Shown piece by piece: positions 8,779 to 16,458 of a stretch of 26,791 nt of DNA (position 1 is the stretch's first letter; each line of letters starts with the position of its first letter). The stretch lies in NCBI GenBank assembly GCA_027068385.1, contig JAMOTR010000061.1:1-26791 (forward strand). Reading direction: 5' to 3'. Under the pieces are notes generated by a model. It saw only the letters and a program-made list of their open reading frames with translations, had not been told where the DNA came from and ran no database searches. A program made the translations under genes and the position numbers. Source of the stretch: Candidatus Heimdallarchaeota archaeon (GTDB lineage: Archaea; Asgardarchaeota; Njordarchaeia; Njordarchaeales; JAMOTR01).

Positions 8779-9222
8779 ATGAAAAAGGTTCGTCGCGATT
8801 TAATGATTAGGAACTCTTACGTACTCCTCACCGCTCTTCTATTAGAGACCATATCGTTCTATGAGATAATCCCGAAGAAGTGGGTCGTGATCCCCGGCTT
8901 ATTGTACATACGGCTCGGAATTAGGGTAGCTCCCAAGTTTCCTCATATAGGTACCTCGATATTTGCCGGAGGCGGACTCATGATATCTTATTTCGTTACT
9001 CCGGTGTTCCCCGCGTTGGGCCTCATTCTAGTGTCTACGGGCTTATCTATACTCAGCTTCCGCATTATGAGGACCATCGATGCGTTCATATTCTCGCTCG
9101 CTAAATTCCTCGGCATATTCCTCTTCTGGGCTAACGTGTTCGCTATCGTCCGGGCGTTCGTGAACCGCGAGTGCTTTGATAAGCTCCGCCCGATTAGATA
9201 TGAGGGACGTCCGGCTAGATGA
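8779..9222 (+). CDS. Four-helix membrane protein, unknown
   Basis: Not recognised. The 147 residues have a short basic N-terminus (KKVRRDLMIRN) and hydrophobic segments near 14-34, 55-75, 76-95 and 105-125, consistent with four membrane helices and a basic C-terminal tail. It lies immediately upstream of pstC and overlaps it by 23 bases, so it is probably the first gene of the pst transcript and may serve phosphate uptake or its regulation; that is inference from position only. No phosphate-binding PstS is visible in the window. The TATA-like gatttaactttt about 25 bases before the ATG suggests a leaderless start. Stop TGA. Confidence 0.72.
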   Translation: MKKVRRDLMIRNSYVLLTALLLETISFYEIIPKKWVVIPGLLYIRLGIRVAPKFPHIGTSIFAGGGLMISYFVTPVFPALGLILVSTGLSILSFRIMRTIDAFIFSLAKFLGIFLFWANVFAIVRAFVNRECFDKLRPIRYEGRPAR

Positions 9223-10009
9223 TCTAGCCGCGATTCTTACGATCGCGATAGCCGTCCTTACGGGAGTCGTCCTCCTCGTTTTTTCCCTCCCATCTATTCC
9301 GTACGTCCACCTATCCATTATTTGGGACCCGGTAAGTAGGTTCTTCGGGATCTTAGCGTTCGTCTTCGGCACCTTATACGTATCCCTTCTCGCGCTTCTT
9401 ATCTCGTCCCCTATAGGGATCGGAGCCGCTTTATATATCGTACGGTACGCTCCCGATAAGGTTAAGAGGTATTATTCGATGATCGTCGAAGCCATGGCGA
9501 GCGTCCCTAGCGTAGTATACGGCCTCCGGGGATTCTTAGTCTTAGGATCGTTCTTCGGGGCGTTCAAGGCGAACAAGCTCGTGGCCTCATTAACTCTAAG
9601 CGTCATGCTTCTCCCTACGATCATATCCCTCTCGAGGGCCTCGCTAGAGAGCGTACCCAGAGAAATAGTCGAGGCGGCTTACGCGTTGGGGGCTATGAAA
9701 CACGAGGCGGCCCTCGTAGCTCTAGGATACTCTAGGAACCAGATCTTGGGCTCCGTACTCATAGCCTTAATGCGCGCCGTGGGGGAGACGATGGCCGTGA
9801 CTATGACCGTAGGTAACGTAGTGGGCGTTTCGATGAACCCATTAGACCCGGGAAGCACGCTCACGAGCCTTATAGCTACGGAATTCGGAGGGGCGATGGA
9901 TCCCATACATCGCTCCGCCATAATCTTCGCTGCGTTCCTACTCTTCGTGATATCCCTCACGATCTACTCTATCGCTAGGCGGGTGATAGGGCGTGGAGAG
10001 GAGAAATAA
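9200..10009 (+). CDS. pstC: Phosphate ABC transporter permease PstC
   Basis: Membrane subunit of the high-affinity phosphate importer. The 269 residues contain about six helices and the permease EAA loop (REIVEAAYALGAMKHEAAL), followed by MRAVGETMAVTMTVGN, a signature of PstC/PstA. I chose the ATG at 9200. A longer start at TTG 9176 would place a CGA codon (9191-9193) in the leader, and residues before MRDVRL add nothing to the fold. The stop is TAA 10007-10009, overlapping the pstA GTG start by 17 bases, which indicates translational coupling. The order unknown-pstC-pstA-pstB is collinear. Confidence 0.92.
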   Translation: MRDVRLDDLAAILTIAIAVLTGVVLLVFSLPSIPYVHLSIIWDPVSRFFGILAFVFGTLYVSLLALLISSPIGIGAALYIVRYAPDKVKRYYSMIVEAMASVPSVVYGLRGFLVLGSFFGAFKANKLVASLTLSVMLLPTIISLSRASLESVPREIVEAAYALGAMKHEAALVALGYSRNQILGSVLIALMRAVGETMAVTMTVGNVVGVSMNPLDPGSTLTSLIATEFGGAMDPIHRSAIIFAAFLLFVISLTIYSIARRVIGRGEEK

Positions 10010-10817
10010 GGAGAGGGCGTTCGGAATCCTCTTAAAGCTCCTAGGAACGCTCGCGGCTTTGCCTATATTCATAATCGTGGCGTTCGTGGTATATAACGGG
10101 ATCAGGGCGATATCTCGGGACTTCATCACAAAGACCCCTCAAGGGTTCGGGGAGAACGTCTCCGGAGGGATCGCGCACGCGATCGTGGGAACGGTATTCG
10201 TGATGATCGTCGCGTCTTTCATAGGGATACCCTTAGGAGTTCTCACCGGGGCTTACTTAAGTGAGAGGAAGGAGTCTAAGCTATATAGGTTCGTAGAGCG
10301 GAGCGTTGGAGCCCTTATGGGAATACCTTCCGTGGTCGTCGGTCTCGTGGTATATCTTCTCCTCGTAGTACATACGGGTCCATGTGCGTTCGCTGGTGGA
10401 GTATCTTTAGCCCTCGTAATGCGGCCCATGGTCTCAGAATCCACGCGCGTAGCGTTGGCGAGCGTGCCTCAAGAGATTAAAGAGGGAGGGTTCGCATTAG
10501 GAGCTAAGCGCCATCAGGTGCTCGTGGATATTACGATACCCGCGGCCCGGAAGAACGTACTAGTTGGTATCGTCCTAGCCGTAGGACGCGCTATGGGAGA
10601 AGCGGCCCCGATACTATTCACGGCCGGATATGCGGACGCGATGCCTAGAAGCGTACGGGACCCGGCACCGACTCTCCCGTACATCATATACGTATACGCC
10701 TTGTATTATCCGCGGGACGTTTACCGCCTACGGGCGCGGGGAGCGAGCCTAATACTCTTAGCGATCTCGTTATCCTTCGTATACCTCTCGCGGAGGTGGA
10801 GATATGAACGTTATCGA
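9993..10817 (+). CDS. pstA: Phosphate ABC transporter permease PstA, ends at CGA
   Basis: Second permease subunit of the phosphate importer. Its EAA loop reads QEIKEGGFALGAKRHQVL and is followed by VGRAMGEAAPILFTAG, typical of PstA. Start GTG 9993 overlaps the end of pstC. The C-terminus is the helix LILLAISLSFVYLSRRWRYERY. An in-frame CGA then lies at 10815-10817, giving 274 residues and a 14-base overlap with pstB; the standard code would add ten codons (44-base overlap). The ribosome site ggaggtg at 10792-10798 lies within the pstA end and serves pstB. No other CGA was seen among roughly 25 arginines. Confidence 0.9.
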
Positions 10818-11553
10818 ATTCGTAAGATACTCAGCGTGGGTAGGTAATAAGAGGATCTTACACGAGATCGACCTCCCTATTAAGAAAAACGCTATAAACG
10901 CGATCATAGGTCCCAGCGGGAGCGGGAAGACCACGCTCATTAGGTCCATAAACCGCCTAATGGAGCTCGTTCCCGGCTATAGATACGAAGGAGACATCCT
11001 CCTCGAGGGTACTTCGATCTTTGAGCTAGACGTATACGATCTACGTAGGCGCGTGGGTATGGTCTTCCAACATCCGAACCCTTTTCCGCATATGAGCATA
11101 TACGAAAACGTCGCTTACGGCATACGTCTACATCGTTTGGCGAGGAGTAAGAGAGAGGAGTTCGAGCGCGTGAAGAAGGCTCTAGAGATGGCTGCTCTAT
11201 GGGAAGAGGTAAAGGATCGCTTAGACGAAAAGCCCGGAAGGCTCTCGGGGGGACAGAAACAGAGGCTCGTGATCGCGAGAGCGCTAGCGGTAGAACCGGA
11301 GGTGTTACTCATGGACGAACCTACGGCATCGTTAGATCCTAAGGCCACGACGCGTATAGAGTCCCTAATGAAGGAATTATCTAAGGAGGTAACGATCGTG
11401 CTCGTCACCCATAATATGGCCCAAGCGGCTAGGGTTAGCGATTATACTGCGTTCATATACATGGGGCGCCTCATAGAACACGGGCCTACGCGCGAGATAT
11501 TCGAGAGACCTAAGAGGCCCGAGACGGAGGCGTTTCTTAGAGGGAAGATCTAA
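10804..11553 (+). CDS. pstB: Phosphate ABC transporter ATPase PstB
   Basis: ATP-hydrolysing subunit of the phosphate importer. The 249 residues contain Walker A GPSGSGKTT (about 37-45), Q-loop MVFQHPNPFPHMS, ABC signature LSGGQKQR, Walker B VLLMDEPTASLD and the H-loop VLVTHNM; the ending MGRLIEHGPTREIF is typical of PstB. Start ATG 10804 has a strong Shine-Dalgarno sequence (cggaggtg) centred about eight bases upstream. The stop is TAA 11551-11553. The T-rich stretch after it doubles as the presumed promoter region of tRNA-Glu. Confidence 0.95.
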   Translation: MNVIEFVRYSAWVGNKRILHEIDLPIKKNAINAIIGPSGSGKTTLIRSINRLMELVPGYRYEGDILLEGTSIFELDVYDLRRRVGMVFQHPNPFPHMSIYENVAYGIRLHRLARSKREEFERVKKALEMAALWEEVKDRLDEKPGRLSGGQKQRLVIARALAVEPEVLLMDEPTASLDPKATTRIESLMKELSKEVTIVLVTHNMAQAARVSDYTAFIYMGRLIEHGPTREIFERPKRPETEAFLRGKI

Positions 11554-11568
11554 ACTTTTATTATGACG
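11553..11568 (+). promoter_or_regulatory. TATA box for tRNA-Glu
   Basis: aacttttattatgacg lies 23-38 bases before the tRNA 5' end. The 13-mer ttttattatgacg (11556-11568) recurs at 13526-13538 before the tRNA-binding-protein gene. Confidence 0.5.
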
Positions 11569-11590
11569 GTAGAAAGTAGATTATAGTTCG

Positions 11591-11667
11591 GCCCCGGTAG
11601 TGTAGCCAGGTAAGCACGGGGGGCTTTCAACCCCCTAGCCCGGGTTCAAATCCCGGCCGGGGCACCA
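11591..11667 (+). tRNA. tRNA-Glu(TTC)
   Basis: Acceptor GCCCCGG pairs with CCGGGGC, discriminator A, encoded CCA. Anticodon stem GGGGG/CCCCC, loop CTTTCAA, anticodon TTC. T loop TTCAAAT. No intron. Three stretches of this tRNA (D arm/anticodon stem, anticodon loop, anticodon stem/variable loop) are complementary to guides in the C/D sRNAs at 15098 and 26735. Confidence 0.97.
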
Positions 11668-11675
11668 CGCTCAGC

Positions 11676-11933
11676 CTACTTTTCCTTTAAAGCTACACCG
11701 AAAAGTATGAGCGAAAATAAGGTCCGGTAAAGTATAGTTATAGGCTCCTTACCGAGTGAAAGGAAGTAAAGGACCTCAACTATAACGACGAAGATATTAA
11801 GGGGCTGTTGAGAGACCATAGACCGGACGTCCGGGTTTCCGTAAAGGACGAAGTGTATTATTAGCGCTCCCATAGCCCGAAATACTAAGAAGAGCGCTAT
11901 GTCGAAAAGAACGCATTTCTTATCGCTATCCAT
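11676..11933 (-). CDS. Small membrane protein, 85 aa
   Basis: With the standard code this would be a C-terminal extension of SerRS, because no TAA/TAG/TGA separates them. CGA at 11943-11945 ends SerRS and an ATG follows at 11933. The product has an N-terminal MDSDKKC lead, then three hydrophobic segments (about 8-30, 45-62, 66-82) with the polar loop YGNPDVRSMVSQQ between the first two, and a KEK ending. It faintly resembles PsiE-type small membrane proteins, but I cannot confirm the family. A TATA-like aaataagg stands about 25 bases upstream inside the serS 3' end, so it may have its own promoter. Stop TAG. A membrane-anchored SerRS would be very unusual, so a separate gene is favoured. Confidence 0.7.
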   Translation of the reverse strand: MDSDKKCVLFDIALFLVFRAMGALIIHFVLYGNPDVRSMVSQQPLNIFVVIVEVLYFLSLGKEPITILYRTLFSLILFGVALKEK

Positions 11934-11942
11934 ATAAAAACG

Positions 11943-13361
11943 TCGTTCTACCCTTATTTCTCCCGGCTCCGGAGCACCAGGTCTGAGCTTTTTCTTTATG
12001 GGTCTTATGTACTCTTTAGGAGCGGTTGGGAAGGGTTCTAAGTAAGGCCTTAACGCTTTGGGTATCTCTACTACTCCCTCCTCGTCCTGATAGTTCTCTA
12101 TTATAGCCGTAATCGCCCTACTCGTCGCTATAGCGGTGGAGTTTAGCGTATGTACGAACCCTAACGTCTGATGACCGCGCTTTTCGGCATAGCGTATGTT
12201 GAGCCTAAAGCTCTGCCGATCCGTCACGTTCGAGCAACTCACCATCTCCCTAAAGCGCCCCTGGGCGGGCATCCGTACCTCTAGATCATACTTCCTAGCC
12301 GCTACGGGACCGAGGTCTCCGGTGCATATATCTACTACCCTATAGGGAAGGCCGAGACCTTGGAAGAGCTCCTCAGCGTTCCTTATGAGTCTCTCGTGCC
12401 GCTCCCGACTCTCTTCGGGTAACGAAAATACTATCTGCTCTACTTTATGGAACTGATGAACGCGGAATATCCCTTTAGTATCTTTACCGTGAGACCCGGC
12501 CTCCTTGCGGAAACACGGGGATACTCCTAATAGTAATATAGGTAGTTCGTCCTTCTCTATTACCTCGTCCGCGAACATTCCTACTAGAGGATGCTCGGAA
12601 GTAGCGATAAGGTATAGATCTTCGTCCTCTATCTTATATAGGGCATCCCTAAATACGTCCACGCTCGTTACGCCCGCGTATATGTTATGACGGAGCATGT
12701 ATGGAGGTATCACAGGACGGAAGCCCTTCCTCGTTAGGCGGTCCATAGCGTACAATATTAACGCTAGGTCGAGCCGCACTAGGTCGCCTAAGAGGTAATA
12801 GAAACGGGAACCCGCGACTTTAGCCGCGCGTATCGTGTCCGCGGTTCCGGTATATTCGGTCCGGTCCGCGTGTCCCATGGGTTTCCGATCTATGATCTCG
12901 TACTCCATCCTCCCCTCGCTTTGCTTTAAGAACTCATCAAGATACGGACGGTATACCTTAGCTTTACCCCGAAAACGTATAGGCTTGTTATCGTTCTCGT
13001 CCTTCCCTACAGGGACGTCCGGGTGGAGGATGTTCGGTAAGCTCAATAATATGTATAAGAGCCTGCGCTTCACGCGCTCGAGCTCATTTTCTAGCTCATT
13101 AATGCGCTTCGATAACTCGCGCGCCTTCGTTATTAGCTTATGTTTCTCTTCACCGACGCTCTTCGAGATCATCTTGTTGAGCTTGTTACGTTCAGCGCGA
13201 AGCGCGTCGAGCTTCTTACGTAGTTCGCGCACGGTTTTATCTAGCTCTATGGCTTCGTATACGATCGAAGGGTCCTCGCCCCTACGTTTTAGCGTATCTA
13301 TAAGAAGTTCGGGGTTTTCGCGCAACGCCTTTAGGATCGACCGTTTGGGGGAAAGTTCCAT
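11943..13361 (-). CDS. serS: Seryl-tRNA synthetase, ends at CGA
   Basis: Class II synthetase charging tRNA-Ser. The N-terminal coiled-coil arm (about residues 30-105, e.g. VRELRKKLDALRAERNKL) that grips the tRNA long variable arm is present. The catalytic core has motif 2 FRKEAGSHGKDTKGIFRVHQF and motif 3 around NSTAIATSRAITAIIENYQ. This is the common rather than the methanogen-specific form. The normal end is expected shortly after EIPKALRPYL. The in-frame CGA at 11943-11945 gives 472 residues ending GEIRVE. Start ATG 13361. None of its roughly 35 arginine codons before that point is CGA. Confidence 0.94.
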
Positions 13362-13410
13362 ATTAACGGGCGATGAAGAGAGCTAAGAAAGCTTAGTCTA
13401 TAATGATAAC

Positions 13411-13521
13411 ATGTCGCCGGACGTCGTTTACTACATAACCGTGATCTTCGCGATCGCGATAGGTATCGCGGTTACCGGGTATCAATACTATACTCTCTAT
13501 TACGAGGGTAAGGAAGAATGA
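13411..13521 (+). CDS. Small single-span membrane peptide, 36 aa
   Basis: Short ORF from ATG 13411 to TGA 13519-13521. It encodes MSPDVVYY, then a clean hydrophobic stretch (ITVIFAIAIGIAVTG, about residues 9-23), then a tyrosine-rich and acidic tail (YQYYTLYYEGKEE). The layout is that of a one-helix membrane peptide, perhaps a small subunit of a respiratory or transport complex, but no family is recognised. It is divergent from serS with a 49-base gap holding TATA-like DNA (tctataatgata). The stop is followed by a T6 run. Confidence 0.55.
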   Translation: MSPDVVYYITVIFAIAIGIAVTGYQYYTLYYEGKEE

Positions 13522-13549
13522 TGTTTTTTATTATGACGATCAACACTAG

Positions 13550-13873
13550 ATGTCCGCGACTTTAGACGATCTACTCAAGCTCGACCTCCGTGTCGGGCGT
13601 ATCATAGAAGCTCAGGCCGTAGAGGGTACCGATAAGCTTATTCGCGTGATCGTAGATCTAGGTAACTACGGGAAGAGGCAAATAATCACGGGAGTGCGTA
13701 AACGGTATAAACCCGAAGAGTTAGTGGGTAAGCTCGTAGTCGTGGCCGCTGGTCTTAAACCGAGAAAAATAAGGGGGCTCATGTCCGAGGGCATGATCCT
13801 CGCGGCCGATGCAGAAAAACCCGTGTTCATAGTTCCTGAGGAGGAGGTAGAGCCGGGTACTAAGATCATACGA
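13550..13873 (+). CDS. tRNA-binding (EMAP/MetRS-C, OB-fold) protein, ends at CGA
   Basis: Stand-alone tRNA-binding domain of the kind found at the C-terminus of bacterial MetRS and in CsaA/Arc1p; in archaea it is usually annotated as the MetRS beta subunit. The OB-fold signature is clear: LDLRVGRIIEAQAVEGTDKL, RQIITGVRK and GLMSEGMILAAD, ending in PEEEVEPGTKII. Members normally stop after GTKI, at about 107-110 residues. Here CGA at 13871-13873 gives exactly 107. The standard code would add 63 residues read from antisense of the 13866 gene, rich in Pro, Ser and Leu. Start ATG 13550, 12 bases downstream of a T-rich TATA region; probably leaderless. Confidence 0.92.
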
Positions 13874-14075
13874 ACTCCTTTATGCGATCCTTGTATTTTT
13901 CGTATTCCTCCCTCGTTACCGCTATTACCTGGACCTGAGGGTCTCCCTTCCGCCTGTGTATTACCCATAGATATCTTTCCGCGAAGTTCATGCCTTCAAA
14001 CCCGTCCCGGATTACGAGCAACACCTTCTTCGTTTCGTTATATTTCCGCTTCGCGTCCTTAGGTCCGGAAAACAT
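13866..14075 (-). CDS. Possible truncated nucleotidyltransferase-like protein
   Basis: ORF of 69 residues (71 if the upstream GTG at 14081 is used), ending in TGA. The pattern KVLLVIRDGFEGMNFAERY, WVIHRRKG, VQVIAVTREEYEKY resembles the second half of small archaeal nucleotidyltransferases (MntA/MinT type). The glycine-serine motif and the first catalytic Asp-x-Asp that should precede it are absent, and an in-frame TAA stands just upstream. It may be a remnant or a reduced partner protein. It overlaps the end of the tRNA-binding gene by eight bases, tail to tail. Arginine use (no CGA) matches real genes here. The family assignment is tentative. Confidence 0.5.
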   Translation of the reverse strand: MFSGPKDAKRKYNETKKVLLVIRDGFEGMNFAERYLWVIHRRKGDPQVQVIAVTREEYEKYKDRIKEFV

Positions 14076-14102
14076 ACACACGTCGTTCGGAGGACGTAGT
14101 TT

Positions 14103-14768
14103 ATGTTACGGCTCTTGTTGATTATCGTATTGAGCGTCCCTATACCTCCTCAAAGCCCGCTTGTATATTCGGTACACGAGACTATAGATGACGTATCGCA
14201 TAAGGGAACTTATAACGTCACCGTAGTCGCGTCGTCGAGTAAATATAAAATATATGAGTATCGGGACGTGGGCTCAGAAGGATCGAACGTCACGTTCGTA
14301 GAATCAGCGTCCCGGTTCGGCCCCGGAATATTGAAATACCCCGTGCTCTTCTTCGACCCGAACGAAAAGATGAACGCTATATGGCGGCTCGTGGAGAAGC
14401 GGTTAAATAAACGGAACGGAACGCGGGAGAACTCTTCAATAAACATACAGCACAAGACGATATACTTAGGGGAAAACCCTCACGGAGCTACGGTCATATA
14501 CTACACAGCGAAGCGCGTTGTAGAAAACGTCACGGAGACGTTCGAGGCCTCTTATATTCTCATAGATGATTACGGCATCACGTACTACCTATCTTATAAA
14601 GTAGTGGGGAGGCACTATTACGATCTATCCCTCTTACTAAAGCGGAGCGAGGAGGATAGGGGGTACGTATCCGTTAGCGCTGCAGTGCTTACTCTCGTAT
14701 TAGGGATGATAGTCTCGCTTACGATCGCTCGGCTGATGGTTAGGAAACACAGAAGAACGTTAAGGTAG
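14103..14768 (+). CDS. Secreted/anchored protein with C-terminal membrane helix, unknown
   Basis: Not recognised. The 221 residues start with a signal-like segment (LRLLLIIVLSVPIP, 2-15), followed by an extracellular domain of about 165 residues rich in Tyr, Ser, Thr and Val with several N-glycosylation sequons (NVT, NGT, NSS). A C-terminal helix (LTLVLGMIVSLTIARL) and a basic cytoplasmic tail (RKHRRTLR) follow. The topology is type I. The gene at 15193 has the same architecture, so both may be surface proteins of one system. Stop TAG. It lies eight bases upstream of EF-1beta. Confidence 0.72.
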   Translation: MLRLLLIIVLSVPIPPQSPLVYSVHETIDDVSHKGTYNVTVVASSSKYKIYEYRDVGSEGSNVTFVESASRFGPGILKYPVLFFDPNEKMNAIWRLVEKRLNKRNGTRENSSINIQHKTIYLGENPHGATVIYYTAKRVVENVTETFEASYILIDDYGITYYLSYKVVGRHYYDLSLLLKRSEEDRGYVSVSAAVLTLVLGMIVSLTIARLMVRKHRRTLR

Positions 14769-14776
14769 ATTTCTTG

Positions 14777-15085
14777 ATGGCCCGTAACGTAGTAACGTAT
14801 AGAGTGTATCCGGATGATGCCGATTTAAAGCCCGAAGAACTATACGAGAGGATAAAGAAGGCTCTAGAGGAGCTAAACGCTCAACTTAAGGAGAGACTAG
14901 GGATCGAAGAGGACGCGATAAAGGTAGAAGGTATGGGTACGGAACCCGGACCTTTCGGGGTCACGAACCTACTCATTCGCGTGAACATGTACGAGTCCGA
15001 AGAGGTAGCTTCGGCCGTGGAGGAAACGTTAGAAAACGTCGAGGGAGTCGGTGGGATAGAGGCTACTCACTTCATGAGGTTATGA
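14777..15085 (+). CDS. ef1b: Elongation factor 1-beta (aEF1B)
   Basis: Nucleotide exchange factor that reloads aEF1A with GTP. The 102 residues match the usual archaeal length of about 90. Features are the N-terminal strand VVTYRVYPDDADL, the helix LYERIKKALEELNAQL, the family motif GTEPGPFGVTNLLIRV and the ending GGIEATHFMRL. I place the start at ATG 14777; a TTG codon immediately precedes it in frame. The stop is TGA, followed by T5 in tgatgttttt, then the C/D sRNA on the same strand. Confidence 0.95.
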   Translation: MARNVVTYRVYPDDADLKPEELYERIKKALEELNAQLKERLGIEEDAIKVEGMGTEPGPFGVTNLLIRVNMYESEEVASAVEETLENVEGVGGIEATHFMRL

Positions 15086-15097
15086 TGTTTTTATTCC

Positions 15098-15153
15098 CCT
15101 ATGATGAGGGGCTAGGGGACTGAGCGATGATGAGCCCTGTGCTTAGCTGATCT
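15098..15153 (+). ncRNA. C/D box sRNA no. 2, predicted guide for tRNA-Glu
   Basis: C ATGATGA (15101-15107), 12-nt guide, D' CTGA (15120-15123), C' ATGATGA (15127-15133), 13-nt guide, D CTGA (15147-15150). Leaving the base next to each D box unpaired, the D' guide pairs with ten bases of tRNA-Glu positions 40-50 (target base by the fifth-nucleotide rule: C43). The D guide pairs over 11 bases, one of them G-U, with positions 20-29 (target G22). It lies between the EF-1beta stop and the next gene, with T5 (15089-15093) just upstream. Confidence 0.93.
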
Positions 15154-15192
15154 TCTTTAAATCGCAAAAAGAAACAGATAAAGTTTCGGCAT

Positions 15193-16410
15193 ATGATTAC
15201 GTCCGTGAAAGCGTCGAGAGTGCTTGTTATCGCACTAGTATTTCTCTTATTAATACCTCCCTCCCTAGGACACACGAGCGATCATACCTCTTATACGATT
15301 ACGGAGGAGGGGACTTACATTTCTGTACCGAAAATAGGCGACGTGGGTAACCTCACGGGACTATTTATTACACACGGAGTGACCTACTCCACGGCTTCTA
15401 TTAATACGCCTTATGGAAACCTAATTATATTCTATGGAAAGGCGTCAAGGAATTGGAAGCACAGCTACGGTTTCTCGTTCGTAATTAATAACGTAACGCG
15501 GACCGGGAACGTTACCGCTAGGATCGTAAGTATATATCAGGAGGTAGTTGAGGATAGAGGAACCTATACTTCCACGCTACATCAGCTCTACTACTACAAC
15601 GATACCGCCGATCAATACGTTCGGAGTCCCTCCGATCTACGCACGATACGGGTACGGACCGGAAACTTCACGTTCTTTATGGATATGGTGCTGAACCCCG
15701 GCCAGGTCGTGGGGCCCACCTCGATCACGAAGACTTACCTACTCGTTCCCTTCTACATAATTTCCCCCGATACTCAGAGCGTCCACGTAGAACTAACTAT
15801 AACGCTCTCGGTGATGGGCTCCACGTATAACATCAAGTTCACCGCGGATCCCGAGTTCGTAGATACGAGCTATGAGGTATACTTAGGTAATCAAAAGACG
15901 AACGAGGCGAACGTGACCGTAGGGGAGCGGGTACTCTTTAGGATACTAATATACAACCCTCCCGCTATGACGCTAGCTTTAGCCGACGAATACGCCTCGA
16001 TACGGAACTTTAGCCTCCCGAACATGCGGTATCCGATACCCATCAACGCTTCCTATCCAAAGCCTCCGCCGATAGGCGCGGCTGGATCTCTAGTAGGAAG
16101 GCCTCTAACGCACCAGGCCGTGTATAACCTAGAGAACCATGAGATGGCACTAGCGTTACCGATCACCACTCAGGTAGAGAAGGAGTCGTTCAAGATCTAC
16201 GTGTTCTTCCCCATAGCTTACCGGGTATACATAGACCCCGTAACGTTCGCTACTACTACCGGGGTGGTACGGAATTACCTAGTGCTCACGCTACACTCCG
16301 AGTCTAACTACGAGAGAGGTCTTAACCCGATAGCTATAGCCTTCGTAGTGATACTCGCGATAATCGTGTTAATAACTCTACGGATCGTCATAAGAACGAT
16401 AAGGGCCTGA
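15193..16410 (+). CDS. Large secreted/anchored surface protein, unknown
   Basis: Not recognised. The 405 residues have an N-terminal signal peptide (basic TSVKASR, then VLVIALVFLLLIPPSLG, cleavage likely near residue 26). The ectodomain of about 350 residues is rich in Thr, Tyr and Asn with many N-x-S/T sequons, and predicted strands suggest beta-sandwich folding. A single C-terminal helix (AIAFVVILAIIVLITL) and a basic tail follow. It is probably cell-surface and glycosylated. It shares architecture with the 221-residue protein at 14103 but shows no clear sequence match. A TATA-like ctttaaatcg lies 25-30 bases upstream of the ATG. Stop TGA followed by T5. No CGA among its roughly 23 arginines. 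Confidence 0.75.
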   Translation: MITSVKASRVLVIALVFLLLIPPSLGHTSDHTSYTITEEGTYISVPKIGDVGNLTGLFITHGVTYSTASINTPYGNLIIFYGKASRNWKHSYGFSFVINNVTRTGNVTARIVSIYQEVVEDRGTYTSTLHQLYYYNDTADQYVRSPSDLRTIRVRTGNFTFFMDMVLNPGQVVGPTSITKTYLLVPFYIISPDTQSVHVELTITLSVMGSTYNIKFTADPEFVDTSYEVYLGNQKTNEANVTVGERVLFRILIYNPPAMTLALADEYASIRNFSLPNMRYPIPINASYPKPPPIGAAGSLVGRPLTHQAVYNLENHEMALALPITTQVEKESFKIYVFFPIAYRVYIDPVTFATTTGVVRNYLVLTLHSESNYERGLNPIAIAFVVILAIIVLITLRIVIRTIRA

Positions 16411-16421
16411 GTTTTTACATG

Positions 16422-16433
16422 AATTTAATATTT
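16422..16433 (+). promoter_or_regulatory. TATA box for tRNA-Leu
   Basis: aatttaatattt lies 26-37 bases upstream of the tRNA 5' end, following the T5 after the preceding gene's stop. Confidence 0.5.
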
Positions 16434-16458
16434 CTCCTATTCGAGCCTTATTATAGGC

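Noticed and set aside
11676..13361. A 561-residue SerRS with a membrane domain
   Set aside because: The junction contains an in-frame CGA at the expected SerRS end and an ATG nine bases later; CGA acts as a stop in at least ten other genes here.
12835..13386. 183-codon plus-strand ORF across serS
   Set aside because: Antisense shadow of the SerRS coiled-coil region; Ser/Leu/Arg-rich as expected of a shadow.
13835..14062. Pro/Ser-rich C-terminal extension of the tRNA-binding protein
   Set aside because: It is antisense to the 13866 gene and follows CGA; the family ends at GTKI.
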